Source: CAVONV01 sp963697355 (GTDB taxonomy: Bacteria > Acidobacteriota > Vicinamibacteria > Marinacidobacterales > DATDRI01). From it: a stretch of DNA of 64,000 nucleotides. The notes below the pieces were generated by a model. It did not search any database and had not been told where the DNA came from. It saw only the letters and a program-made list of their open reading frames with translations. Each line of letters opens with the position of its first letter. Positions within the stretch are counted from its first letter, which is position 1. Location: assembly GCA_963697355.1 (NCBI GenBank), contig CAVONV010000004.1:516248-580247 (forward strand), in the 5' to 3' direction. A program made the position numbers and the translations under genes. Positions 1 to 7,963 of this stretch are shown here, in pieces.

Positions 1-404
1 CGAGAGCCAATGACGAGTCGCTCGTGATTATTCAAATTGAGCATGTCGATGCTCTAGATGATATCGATGCGATACTTTCCGTTGAGGGTCTGGACGGCTA
101 CATGATTGGACCGTACGACCTCTCTGGGTCGATGGGCATTGCAGGACAGGTGCGACACCCTGATGTGTTGCAGTTCCAGAAGAAGGTGCTCGCGGCGGCG
201 TTGAGAAACAACGTGGCGCCAGGGATCTTTGTTGTTTATCCGGACATGGAGGCGATGAAGGAGTACCTTGCCGATGGGTATCAGTTCTTCGTGATAGGCT
301 CGGACCTCATCTTTTTGTCAGAATATACAAAGAAGAACGCGAATCTCGCTTTGAGCGCGAGAGAAGAATACTTCAAGGAGAAATCGAGCGCCGACTCGGA
401 TTAG
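1..404 (+). CDS. HpcH/HpaI-family aldolase, 3' part only
   Basis: This is the C-terminal part of a class II HpcH/HpaI (2-keto-3-deoxy acid) aldolase, a TIM-barrel enzyme that makes or cleaves a C-C bond to pyruvate. The frame is already open at the window edge (in-frame codons from base 3), so the first GTG at 24 is not the real start. The family signature is visible in QIEHVDALDDIDAIL followed by DGYMIGPYDLSGSMG, where the Glu supplies a metal ligand and the GPYDLS segment lies near the active site, and in the HPDV stretch. The neighbours are convergent Kdo and polysaccharide genes, so a role in making or degrading a 2-keto-3-deoxy sugar of the surface glycan is plausible but inferred. The family is clear; the substrate is not. 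Confidence 0.8.
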   Translation, partial: RANDESLVIIQIEHVDALDDIDAILSVEGLDGYMIGPYDLSGSMGIAGQVRHPDVLQFQKKVLAAALRNNVAPGIFVVYPDMEAMKEYLADGYQFFVIGSDLIFLSEYTKKNANLALSAREEYFKEKSSADSD

Positions 405-463
405 ACCGGCCTGCCGACAATCTTGACGCCTCGAACCATCCGCGAGATTCTGTCTCGGGCGCA

Positions 464-1228
464 CTATTTCTTCAAGGACAGTATCGTGTACCAGCAGTAC
501 TTTCTGAGCGATGGGGCCCAAGCCAGCAGTCTTTCATCGAGCCGAGACAAAACATCTCGGGTGTTCAACATCAGGCTCTTGGCTCCGACAAAGTACCAGC
601 CAAGTGCGAAAATGGCCGACAAGTAGTATTCCTGGTGCTCGAACTCCGAGAATATTTGCTCCATTTCATCGAACTGGTCGAAGAGTAGAGGTTGTTCGTC
701 CTTGGATCGCAAGTTGGGCGTCAAGAAACGATAGAAATTCAAGAACGGATTGTGTCCGAGAGGCTCCATGAAGTAAGCTCTTCCGCCTTTTTTCAGAATT
801 CTCTCCGTCTTTCTCAAGACAATACTCAAGTCCACGTGGTGAAGAATCGCATTGCCGAGCACAACATCGAATGTATCCGGATCGTATGATAGGTCTTCGG
901 CCGACATCTCTTGAACATGTACACGATCTTGGAAGCCGAGTTGTCTCATTCGGTCGGCGGTCAGCTTCACGGCTTCGGAGGAGATGTCGAACGTCCAAAC
1001 ATGCGCCCCTTTCGTCGCGAGTAGTCTTGTGAACCAGCCGTCACCGCAGCCGAACTCGAGTACTTTTTTGCCCTCCAGGTCCGAGATCTTGGTCATTAGA
1101 TCTTCGAACACGATACTCATGAATCCTTGAGAGTAGTAGTTGTCCGTTTTTTCCTTCGCGTATTTGCGGTCGTGGAATTCCTTCTCCGCCTCCAGCCTCG
1201 CAAGAGAAGGTTCGGCATTTTGAGTCAT
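464..1228 (-). CDS. SAM-dependent class I methyltransferase
   Basis: A 254-residue cytosolic methyltransferase. Motif I (VLEFGCGDGW, about residues 56-65) binds S-adenosylmethionine, an acidic residue ending beta-2 follows (VWTFDIS), and motif post-I/II (FDVVLGNAILHHV) matches the Methyltransf_11/25 type. The C-terminal third is family-specific and probably binds the acceptor. I chose the ATG at 1228 because a GAGGGG ribosome site lies just upstream; an in-frame ATG at 1252 lacks one. It is the last gene of the minus-strand run behind kdsA and the CBS gene, and it converges on the aldolase. By context it may O-methylate a sugar or polysaccharide precursor, but the acceptor cannot be read from sequence. 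Confidence 0.8.
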   Translation of the reverse strand: MTQNAEPSLARLEAEKEFHDRKYAKEKTDNYYSQGFMSIVFEDLMTKISDLEGKKVLEFGCGDGWFTRLLATKGAHVWTFDISSEAVKLTADRMRQLGFQDRVHVQEMSAEDLSYDPDTFDVVLGNAILHHVDLSIVLRKTERILKKGGRAYFMEPLGHNPFLNFYRFLTPNLRSKDEQPLLFDQFDEMEQIFSEFEHQEYYLSAIFALGWYFVGAKSLMLNTRDVLSRLDERLLAWAPSLRKYCWYTILSLKK

Positions 1229-1338
1229 TTTCCCCTCAATTTTCTCTTTCATATTGCGTCGTGACTACGCGCTCAGTCCAGGTGACGGTTGGCGCCTCGG
1301 AGAAAGTTGTGCCTCTTACCGTCGACGCGCGAAGGACT

Positions 1339-1749
1339 TCACAGAAATTCTCGAATGAAATGTCTTATTGCGTGTTGTATGTGGACTAGGCCAACAAGCA
1401 CGTTGTCCTCGTTCACGACCGGCAACACCGCAATCATTTTTTCGCTCATCAGATTGAGAGCATCGATGGCCGTGGCATCTCTGGTTATCCGCTTGGGCTC
1501 TTTTGTCATGAATTTTTTGACGGGCGTCGTGTTGAGCATTGCGAGTGGATTCTGGTTCTTGACGAGAACCCGGCGGGCGTCTCCATCCGTTAGTATTCCC
1601 TTGAGAACATCGTCTTCGTCAACGATGAAAACTGCGCCCCACACGTTGTGGTCCAAGGACTCCAAGGCGTCCCTGAAGAAGTCCTTCTCTCTGACGGCTT
1701 CGAATTCGGCCCGAGGTATCATGAGTTCATTGACGGTTTTATTCGACAT
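1339..1749 (-). CDS. Stand-alone CBS-domain pair, KdsD-like
   Basis: A 136-residue protein made only of two CBS motifs (roughly residues 8-65 and 78-134). Segments such as GILTDGDARR, KKFMTKEPKRITRDA and LPVVNEDNVLVGLVHI closely resemble the C-terminal CBS pair of arabinose-5-phosphate isomerase KdsD, but the catalytic SIS domain is absent. CBS pairs usually bind adenine nucleotides or other ligands and regulate a partner. The start at 1749 has a GGGGAGAAG ribosome site and lies inside the last codons of kdsA (11-bp overlap), which indicates translational coupling. It is probably a regulator of Kdo synthesis, or the detached regulatory half of a KdsD whose SIS part is elsewhere. It could also be a relic. 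Confidence 0.8.
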   Translation of the reverse strand: MSNKTVNELMIPRAEFEAVREKDFFRDALESLDHNVWGAVFIVDEDDVLKGILTDGDARRVLVKNQNPLAMLNTTPVKKFMTKEPKRITRDATAIDALNLMSEKMIAVLPVVNEDNVLVGLVHIQHAIRHFIREFL

Positions 1750-2608
1750 GGTCTTCTCCCCATCTCTCGATAAGTTGGCTTCGAAGCTGGTGGATTTCCT
1801 TTGCTTGAGCAAGAACAGACTCGAGATAGTCTATGTTGATTTGAGTGGCTGGGTCGCTAAGGGCGTTATCCGGGTCGTCGTGAATTTCCATGAAGAGTGC
1901 CTGAATTCCGCTGGCCGCCGCGGCCCGCACCAGACTGGGGATGAACTCCCTTTGTCCGCCGGAAAGCTGACCTTGGCTCGTAGGTAGTTGGATAGAGTGT
2001 GTGGCGTCGTAGCAGACGGGGAATCCAGTCTCTTGCATGATGGGCAAAGAGCGGTAATCGTTGATGAGCATATTGTAGCCGAAAAACGTTCCCCTTTCGG
2101 TCAACAGAATCTGGTCATTTCCGGTTCCGTCTACGATCTTGTTCACGGAGTTTCTCATGTTCCAGGGACTCATGAATTGTCCCTTCTTGACGTTGATGGG
2201 CTTGCCGGTGTTTCCTGCAGCCGTGAGCATCTGAGTCTGACGGCATAGGTATGCGGGTATCTGCACCAAATCAGCTACCTCGCCGGTCGTTTGAGCCCAT
2301 TCCGGAATGGAAAAGTCGGTCGTGACGGGAACGCCGATTTCCTCCCGTACCCGAGACAGCATTTCGAGACCCTTTTCCAGTCCGTGACCGTGAAACGACT
2401 TGATCGAGGAGCGGCAATCCTTGTCATAGCAACTCTTGAAAATAAATGGGACGGAGTGACGTTCGCAAATACGGTTGATTCTCTCCGCCATCGATAAGGA
2501 ATGGTCGAGGCTTTCGATTGCACAGGGCCCGCCGATCAAAACGAGGGGCAAGCCCTTCCCGATTTTGACTTGTGTTACCTTTCCACCACCGATTTCAAGA
2601 GTTTTCAT
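1739..2608 (-). CDS. kdsA: 3-deoxy-8-phosphooctulonate (KDO-8-P) synthase
   Basis: This 289-residue enzyme condenses arabinose-5-phosphate with phosphoenolpyruvate to give Kdo-8-phosphate, the committed step to Kdo in LPS or capsule. The DAHP/KDO8P synthase barrel is clear: GGPCAIES (23-34 region), the RSS phosphate loop, the QIPAYLCRQT segment, NVKKGQF, LTERGTFFGYN and DATHSIQ. Cys29, His204, Glu241 and Asp252 match the metal-ligand set of the metal-dependent class (Aquifex type) rather than the Asn-containing E. coli class. The usual TD(V/I)HE loop reads TDFSIPE and the FKASFDKANR motif reads FKSCYDKDCR, so this is a divergent member, possibly a second copy dedicated to the exopolysaccharide. 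It heads a kdsA-CBS pair with overlapping reading frames. Confidence 0.88.
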   Translation of the reverse strand: MKTLEIGGGKVTQVKIGKGLPLVLIGGPCAIESLDHSLSMAERINRICERHSVPFIFKSCYDKDCRSSIKSFHGHGLEKGLEMLSRVREEIGVPVTTDFSIPEWAQTTGEVADLVQIPAYLCRQTQMLTAAGNTGKPINVKKGQFMSPWNMRNSVNKIVDGTGNDQILLTERGTFFGYNMLINDYRSLPIMQETGFPVCYDATHSIQLPTSQGQLSGGQREFIPSLVRAAAASGIQALFMEIHDDPDNALSDPATQINIDYLESVLAQAKEIHQLRSQLIERWGEDHVE

Positions 2609-2922
2609 CGTTCATGTCTCCCATTTACACAAAAGGCGGCAGTTCTAGCTCAAGCTTCGAGCTACCACTTCAGAGCAATAGCAACGGCGCCACTTTCACG
2701 AACCGGATTTGTTGGGAGGAATTCAGCCCGTCTTTGGATAGAATTAGCATAGCACGTCGTAGCGGTCATGAGAAGCGGGTCTGGGCCCATCCGGCCAAGG
2801 CACGGCTAACAACAACGTGCCTCGATGGTTCGGCCCGCATCGCGAACCGATAAATGGTTCACTATCAGTTGTTTGAGTCAAAACAACCATGCGGCATATT
2901 GAAAACAGTCGCTCTCTGTCCT
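2609..2922. other. Non-coding gap with one small hairpin
   Basis: A 314-base gap between the hydrolase gene and kdsA. It contains a 7-bp inverted repeat (GTTGTTT at 2868-2874, AAACAAC at 2881-2887) downstream of the hydrolase on the minus strand, with no T-run after it, so it is only a weak terminator candidate. I see no convincing promoter and no small gene. Confidence 0.4.
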
Positions 2923-3780
2923 TCACTGACAGTTCGCCGATAGCCAATGTTTGACAGTCTGTTCAATGGCGTTGCTCTGCGCTTTGTATTGTCTTTGGTC
3001 CATCCAGAAGAAGAGATCCTGCACGCATTGGATAGAGGCGTTCCACTTTGCGTCGATGTAGGTTTCAAGGAGTTGTTTCATGGCGGCGCTGACCGGTTGC
3101 CCCTCACGCTTGGAAACCTGCAGCACAAGTACGCTTCGTGGGTCGCCTTTGGCCATGGAGAGTAGGTCGATCTCGATGCACTCCTTGTAGAACTCGCCCG
3201 AAACCAAATAGCCGTCCACGTTGACAGGTTTGTTCGCGAGGAAATCGTCAACGAGCGCGGCGCGGTCCTTCAGTATCTTTCTGTGAAATGCCATTTGAGT
3301 CGCCAGATTCGATCGTAGGCATTGGTCCAGGTAGTCTTTTCCGTTGTGAATGGGTGCGATGAGAACCAAAGGATCGATCGCTGGAGTTTCAGAAGCGACC
3401 AGCGCCGCTAACGTCGCACCGAAGCGAAGTCCGAGCACTCCCGTGCGCTCACGTCCGCTCTGGGAGCGTAGGAATTCCATGGCGCAGCAAATATCGGATT
3501 TTCGCGTTTGTACGGTGCTGTCCTCAAAGTGCCCATGGCTGTCGCCGTGACCCATGTAATCGAATCTGAGACAAACGGCGCCTTCCCGGGTGAGGTAGCG
3601 CGCGAGATTGACCATGATGCGATGGGAGAAAAGCTTCTCTTCGCCGAAAGGATGGCAGAAAACCAGGGCCATCTTGGAAAGAGGTTTCTGGTCGGATGAA
3701 GACGCGCCCGCATCTGGAGTGTGGAGGACTCCGAAGAGATCGTAGTCCCCGTTGCGAAAGAACAAGGGTTTTTCCATCAT
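2923..3780 (-). CDS. Exosortase-A-associated alpha/beta hydrolase-like protein
   Basis: A 285-residue alpha/beta-hydrolase fold protein resembling the hydrolase family found in XrtA/PEP-CTERM exopolysaccharide loci. Visible landmarks are the oxyanion-side HPFGEEK loop (about 43-49), the RFDYMGHGDS strand (72-81) and a nucleophile elbow reading GLRFG at 117-121. In this elbow the catalytic serine position of GxSxG is arginine, so ordinary serine esterase chemistry is unlikely. The family may be non-catalytic or work differently. Start candidates are TTG 3807 and ATG 3780/3777; none has a strong ribosome site and I took ATG 3780. It lies between the GT-B glycosyltransferase and kdsA genes and is probably involved in polymer assembly. 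Confidence 0.7.
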   Translation of the reverse strand: MMEKPLFFRNGDYDLFGVLHTPDAGASSSDQKPLSKMALVFCHPFGEEKLFSHRIMVNLARYLTREGAVCLRFDYMGHGDSHGHFEDSTVQTRKSDICCAMEFLRSQSGRERTGVLGLRFGATLAALVASETPAIDPLVLIAPIHNGKDYLDQCLRSNLATQMAFHRKILKDRAALVDDFLANKPVNVDGYLVSGEFYKECIEIDLLSMAKGDPRSVLVLQVSKREGQPVSAAMKQLLETYIDAKWNASIQCVQDLFFWMDQRQYKAQSNAIEQTVKHWLSANCQ

Positions 3781-3877
3781 CGTTCGTATAGCTCGTCCTA
3801 GTCTCAATAAAATCTTGGTGTCGGCGAAGAAGAGCGGTCTCTATCCGACACACTCGTTAGCTTGCCGGCAGTTCTTG

Positions 3878-5041
3878 TCAACTGACTAAGTCCTCAATGA
3901 ACCGCGCCGCCCGTTCCCCGGACTTGCCGTCGAGCTTGTAGAGCTCGTCCTCCAACAGAATGACTTTCTTGGCGAAGGCCTTTTTCGCAGCAAGGGACTG
4001 CTGCACAGCGGAGAAGGTCTCGTCCTTTTGGTTGACGGGAAACGTTGCGTCGTACTCGTCGTATTCGAAGTGCTTCTCCCGCGCCAAGTAATTGACCACG
4101 ATGCATTCTTTGTCCAGTATCAAGCCTTCGAGTACGACCGTCGAAGAAATCGTGATGAGAGCGTAGGACGTCTTGAGGATCTCTATGGCGTCTTGGCCGC
4201 TTTTGGTGACCTCTATGGCGGATTCGCGGGTCGATTCGAGGAGGGCATAGACGTCGGATGGTACGTCGGGAACCCTCGGATGCAATTTGACGATCAACGG
4301 TACGCCGAGACGTTTGGTCGAGGCTGCCAACTCTTTTAGAAACTCAATTTCCTCGGCATCACGCAGCAATTTGGACGAGGCCGCGTATAGATACGTTTTT
4401 GATGTCTCGTCCACTTTATCGTAGCTTTTGAGCTCACGGACGAGGTCGTCGTACCTTGGGTATCCAACGACCGCGACCCGTTCATCCGGCACGCCGGCTT
4501 CGCAAAACAGCTTCTTGGCGCGTGGTCCGATGGCGAGAAGCCAGTCGCAACCGGCCGAGCCATATTGGCTGTAACTCAGGTGGATGCCTAGCGATCTCAA
4601 AGCCTGAAGCATGGGCTCCGATCGAAATGTCTTTCTCTGGACGAACTCTCGTGGATGAATGAGAGCTTCCTGCACGAGGGCGGTCGGGATGCCGGCTCGC
4701 TTCGCTTCATCAATGGCGATCCTTGCGAGCGGGTCGTTGTCAATTGCGAGAACGACGAGCTTGGGTTCGACTTGGCGGAAAAGCTGTCTGAACTGTCTCT
4801 TGAGTTTCAGAACGTGCAGGATCCGCGTTGCTAGGGGGGCATCGGCGTCTCGGGACAGAGCCTCGGGAAAGTGGATGAGCGGAAGGCCGAGTTTTTGCAA
4901 GGTGGCTTCAGTGTGATAACGCTCGTTTTCGGATACTCGGTCGTGACAGAGAAAGACGTGCTCGCACTCCAGCGACTCTGATATCTTGCCGAAGTTGAGC
5001 GCATGGTTGATATTGAGAGGAAAGAAGACAACTCTAGCCAT
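3878..5041 (-). CDS. GT-B-fold capsule/teichoic-type glycosyltransferase
   Basis: A 387-residue cytosolic protein with the two-lobed look of the CDP-glycerol glycerophosphotransferase and capsule polysaccharide (KpsS-like) families. The N-terminal half carries PKLVVLAIDNDPLARIAID. The C-terminal half has VAVVGYPRYDD, PLIVKLHPRVPD and then SSTVVLEGLILDK, a pattern typical of nucleotide-sugar or CDP-polyol binding in this group. No signal peptide or membrane segment is seen. In a locus with KdsA, a Kdo or glycerol-phosphate transferase role is possible, but the donor cannot be decided from sequence. It is separated by 120 bases from the upstream GNAT gene and 97 from the downstream hydrolase. 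Confidence 0.65.
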   Translation of the reverse strand: MARVVFFPLNINHALNFGKISESLECEHVFLCHDRVSENERYHTEATLQKLGLPLIHFPEALSRDADAPLATRILHVLKLKRQFRQLFRQVEPKLVVLAIDNDPLARIAIDEAKRAGIPTALVQEALIHPREFVQRKTFRSEPMLQALRSLGIHLSYSQYGSAGCDWLLAIGPRAKKLFCEAGVPDERVAVVGYPRYDDLVRELKSYDKVDETSKTYLYAASSKLLRDAEEIEFLKELAASTKRLGVPLIVKLHPRVPDVPSDVYALLESTRESAIEVTKSGQDAIEILKTSYALITISSTVVLEGLILDKECIVVNYLAREKHFEYDEYDATFPVNQKDETFSAVQQSLAAKKAFAKKVILLEDELYKLDGKSGERAARFIEDLVS

Positions 5042-5161
5042 GAGTCATATTTCCAGTCTCTGGATCTTTTGCCGGAGCGCTCATCGAAAGTACGCTCTCT
5101 TTTGACGATCCGATGGATGGTGGCCTTTTTTGCATGACGGCTCGAATCTGTGATCGGAAAT

Positions 5162-6163
5162 CTAGTAAACGTCCAAAAAGTAAGAATTCACCTCTTTGAT
5201 ACCCTCCGGGATGACATTGGGCTGCAGGGTCGACAGGTACAAACTGAGCTGACGAGGTGCCAATCTGAAACGGAAGCTCGAGAAGGCCGTTTGGTCCACA
5301 TAGCCGATATCTGGGATGAATGCGGCGTGATATCCAGTGTCGTTCAGACGATGTAGAATATCGCCGAGAAATGAGTGCTGCTCTTCCGCGTCAAGGTCGC
5401 CAAAATTGACGTTTTCGAAATAGACATTTCGTACGATGGACCCATCCTCCTCCAAGACCTCGAACCGGAGAACATTCGCGAGAGCGCGTATCTCTTTGTC
5501 GGCGTAAACGTAGGTAGAGCAATGGGGCCGGTCGGCCAAGATGAAATCAACGTCCTCCTCTGGAATGATTTTCCGAAGCGGCGCCCCTGAGCCCATACTA
5601 TCAATCAACGGTAGAATGACCGGCTTGTCGGCTTTCTCGTACAAGCGCGTCCTTGGGGAAGGGCTCTTTGGGAGCAGTGGTTGCACGATGTCCCTAAGTG
5701 CCGCCCGATATCCAAAAGCAAGAATGGGTTTGTGATCCATCTTGTTCCTTTCGAGGTTTCTCAGATGTGTGTGCTTGCCCGACGCTCCGATTTCAACAAT
5801 GGAGAGGAACAAATCACTGCCATTGTCGATGGCACGACGGATCAAATCTTGTTGCATCACCTTTGCCAAACCTCTGTGTTGATACTCTTTCGCTATGGTG
5901 ATGAAGCTTCCAAATACCGCTCGGTATCTGCGTTTGAGGTACTCGATCTCGTACGGGATATACGCCAAGAAAGCCACTAGCTCGCCACTCTCCGAGCAGA
6001 GACCCACAGACATGCTGGAGTCGCCGGAGGGACGCTGGATGTATGTCTTCAAGAGCCCTACGTCATAGTTCCAACACGGGCGGTTCCAGGTTTCACAAAT
6101 CAGTTTTGAGACCGTTGAGAGGTTGGGTTCCGTTACCAAGCGGGGCTGAACATTCCGACCCAA
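5162..6163 (-). CDS. GNAT-fold acyltransferase, paralog A
   Basis: A 333-residue protein with an N-terminal GNAT-type acyltransferase domain. Beta-4/alpha-3 with the pantetheine-binding turn reads KEYQHRGLAKVM (Q-x-R-G-x-A pattern, about residues 92-103). The C-terminal half (about 165-333) is a second conserved domain, very similar to that of the paralog at 6959-7963. The start is TTG 6163, supported by a strong AAGGAG site about seven bases upstream. GNAT enzymes take acyl groups from CoA or carrier proteins. Given the dedicated ACP and amino acid:ACP ligase genes in the same run, the donor may be an aminoacyl-ACP, which is inference. The acceptor is unknown, plausibly an amino sugar. Confidence 0.7.
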   Translation of the reverse strand: MGRNVQPRLVTEPNLSTVSKLICETWNRPCWNYDVGLLKTYIQRPSGDSSMSVGLCSESGELVAFLAYIPYEIEYLKRRYRAVFGSFITIAKEYQHRGLAKVMQQDLIRRAIDNGSDLFLSIVEIGASGKHTHLRNLERNKMDHKPILAFGYRAALRDIVQPLLPKSPSPRTRLYEKADKPVILPLIDSMGSGAPLRKIIPEEDVDFILADRPHCSTYVYADKEIRALANVLRFEVLEEDGSIVRNVYFENVNFGDLDAEEQHSFLGDILHRLNDTGYHAAFIPDIGYVDQTAFSSFRFRLAPRQLSLYLSTLQPNVIPEGIKEVNSYFLDVY

Positions 6164-6325
6164 AGGTTATCTCCTTGTACTTTTGACAACAGCGAGCTCG
6201 TTGACGTCCGGCTGTTTCTTGACAATCTACGTTTGGCAGAAGCCAGTGCGCCCTTGCGTGTCATTAGTCGGCGGAGCACGGCCGTTGCCGGATCGGCTTT
6301 GGACGTGCCGATGCAAAGGCCGACG

Positions 6326-6928
6326 CTAACTCTTTTCGCTGGCATCTCGTGTAAGTGGAAGAGAACGGGCTGGGTTGCCCATGGCCATGGAACGAGGTGG
6401 TACCGGCTTCGTAACGACAGCTCCCATTGATACAATCGCTTCCTCACCCACGTCGGCTGCGACGATGCAACCCTCACCGAGCCAGGCTCTAGCACCTATT
6501 TCTATGCACTTCTTTGTGCCGGCTCCATCTTTTAGGTAGCTGGCCGTATCCCCGTGGTCGTGAAGCCCTGATAGGATAGACACCCGGCTGGCTAAGCGAA
6601 CTCCCGGGCCGATATGGGCGTATCCGATGATACAGTACGCTCCCGTGCCGGAACCGGCTTCCATTCTTGCTCGTCGGTCGGAAAAATAGCTCCCATGGGC
6701 CACCGTGGCCGTTGGATGAAAGTAGTCCAACACCATCCAGTAGAAGGGTCCCCGCACGAAGTTCCCGGGCCATCCGGGAATGAGAGACAGACAAAGTGCA
6801 CAAGTCTGATAGATATAGACTTTCCCAACAAGGTATTTCTCGATCAGAGTCACGACGGCGAACGGAAGCGCGAGAATACCGCCAAGGAACAGCAAAGAAT
6901 AGACAATGGTCGTCTTGAGAGGCTTCAA
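6326..6928 (-). CDS. Membrane-anchored left-handed beta-helix acyltransferase
   Basis: A 200-residue protein with an N-terminal hydrophobic stretch (about residues 9-32) followed by hexapeptide-repeat sequence. The coils are seen in the GTGAYCIIGYAHIGPGVRLA region and again in IEIGARAWLGEGCIVA with GEEAIVSMGAVVTK, ending with the PARS tail typical of the CysE/WcaF/NodL family. A histidine in SGLHDHG is a candidate catalytic base. Such trimeric enzymes move acetyl or other short acyl groups to sugar hydroxyl or amino groups. It sits between the two GNAT paralogs, 30 bases after the first, so it probably modifies the same glycan. The exact substrate is not determinable. Confidence 0.75.
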   Translation of the reverse strand: MKPLKTTIVYSLLFLGGILALPFAVVTLIEKYLVGKVYIYQTCALCLSLIPGWPGNFVRGPFYWMVLDYFHPTATVAHGSYFSDRRARMEAGSGTGAYCIIGYAHIGPGVRLASRVSILSGLHDHGDTASYLKDGAGTKKCIEIGARAWLGEGCIVAADVGEEAIVSMGAVVTKPVPPRSMAMGNPARSLPLTRDASEKS

Positions 6929-6958
6929 CTATTGGCTCCAGAGTAGGTCAAGTCAACG

Positions 6959-7963
6959 CTAATAAACGTCCAAGAAGAAAGAATCCACCTCTTTTATGCC
7001 TTCTGGAAGGATGTCAGGCTGCAAAGGTACGACGTACAGATTCAGTTGACGCGGGGCCAACCTGAAACGGTAGCTTGTAAACACCGTCTGGTCGACGAGA
7101 CCGATATCCGGATTGAATACGGCGTGATATCCAGTGTCGTTCAGACTGAATAGTATGTCGCCGAGGAACAGGTGCTGCTCGCGGGCGTCCAGGTCGCCAA
7201 GGTTGATGTTCTCGAAGTAAACATTCGGTGTCTTGGATCCGTCCTCCTCCAAGACCTCGAAGAGCAGAACGTTCGCGAGAGCGCGGATGTCCTTGTCAAC
7301 ATATACATAGGTGCGGGAATGGGGTCGGTCTGTTAGGACAAAATCGACATCTTCCTCGGGGATGATTTTCCGGAGCGGCAGGTTCGCTCCCATGCTTTCT
7401 ATCAACGGAAGAATCGCCGGCTTGTCGGCTTTTTCGTATGTACGTGTCTTGGGGGAGGGGCTTGCCGGCAGCAGAGGCTCGACGAGCTTTCTGAGTGCCG
7501 CTCGATACCCAAAAACGTTGATGATCTTGAAATCCAAACCGTATCTGCGGAAGAGTCGAATGGTGCGGTTGGCTATGGTTCCTACCTCGACCATCGTGAA
7601 AAATAGCTCGTCTCCTCGCTCGTTGGCACGCTCGACCAACATGTCCAGCATCTTGTGGGCTAGAGAACTCAACCCGAGTCTTTGTTCCGCTGAGATGGTA
7701 GCGAAGCTCCCAAATAGAGAACGGTACGAGCGCCCGTAGTACTCCAGCTCATACGGAAGAAATCCTTGAAAGCTGACCAAACGCCCGTCATCCGTCTTCA
7801 CACCAAGAGTCATGCCCGCGTCGCTCGTTGGACGATTGACGTATCCTTCCAGGAGTCCCACGTCGTAGTTCCAACATGGGCGCCTCCATGCACCACAAAT
7901 CAGCTCCGAGGCCAAGGTGAGGTCAGGTGCCCAAATAAACTCATGACTCCTGTCTGAAGTCAC
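6959..7963 (-). CDS. GNAT-fold acyltransferase, paralog B
   Basis: A 334-residue paralog of the protein at 5162-6163. The GNAT core shows FGSFATISAEQRLGLSSLA (about 85-103), with a Q-x-x-G-x-S version of the acyl-donor turn. The C-terminal domain is nearly superimposable on paralog A (shared ADKPxILPLI, PLRKIIPEEDVDF, LAPRQL and the final FLDVY), whereas the N-terminal halves differ much more. It starts with GTG overlapping the stop codon of the amino acid:ACP ligase gene by four bases (GTGA), so the two proteins are made together. That coupling is the best sequence argument that it uses the aminoacyl-ACP product. Acceptor unknown. Confidence 0.72.
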   Translation of the reverse strand: MTSDRSHEFIWAPDLTLASELICGAWRRPCWNYDVGLLEGYVNRPTSDAGMTLGVKTDDGRLVSFQGFLPYELEYYGRSYRSLFGSFATISAEQRLGLSSLAHKMLDMLVERANERGDELFFTMVEVGTIANRTIRLFRRYGLDFKIINVFGYRAALRKLVEPLLPASPSPKTRTYEKADKPAILPLIESMGANLPLRKIIPEEDVDFVLTDRPHSRTYVYVDKDIRALANVLLFEVLEEDGSKTPNVYFENINLGDLDAREQHLFLGDILFSLNDTGYHAVFNPDIGLVDQTVFTSYRFRLAPRQLNLYVVPLQPDILPEGIKEVDSFFLDVY

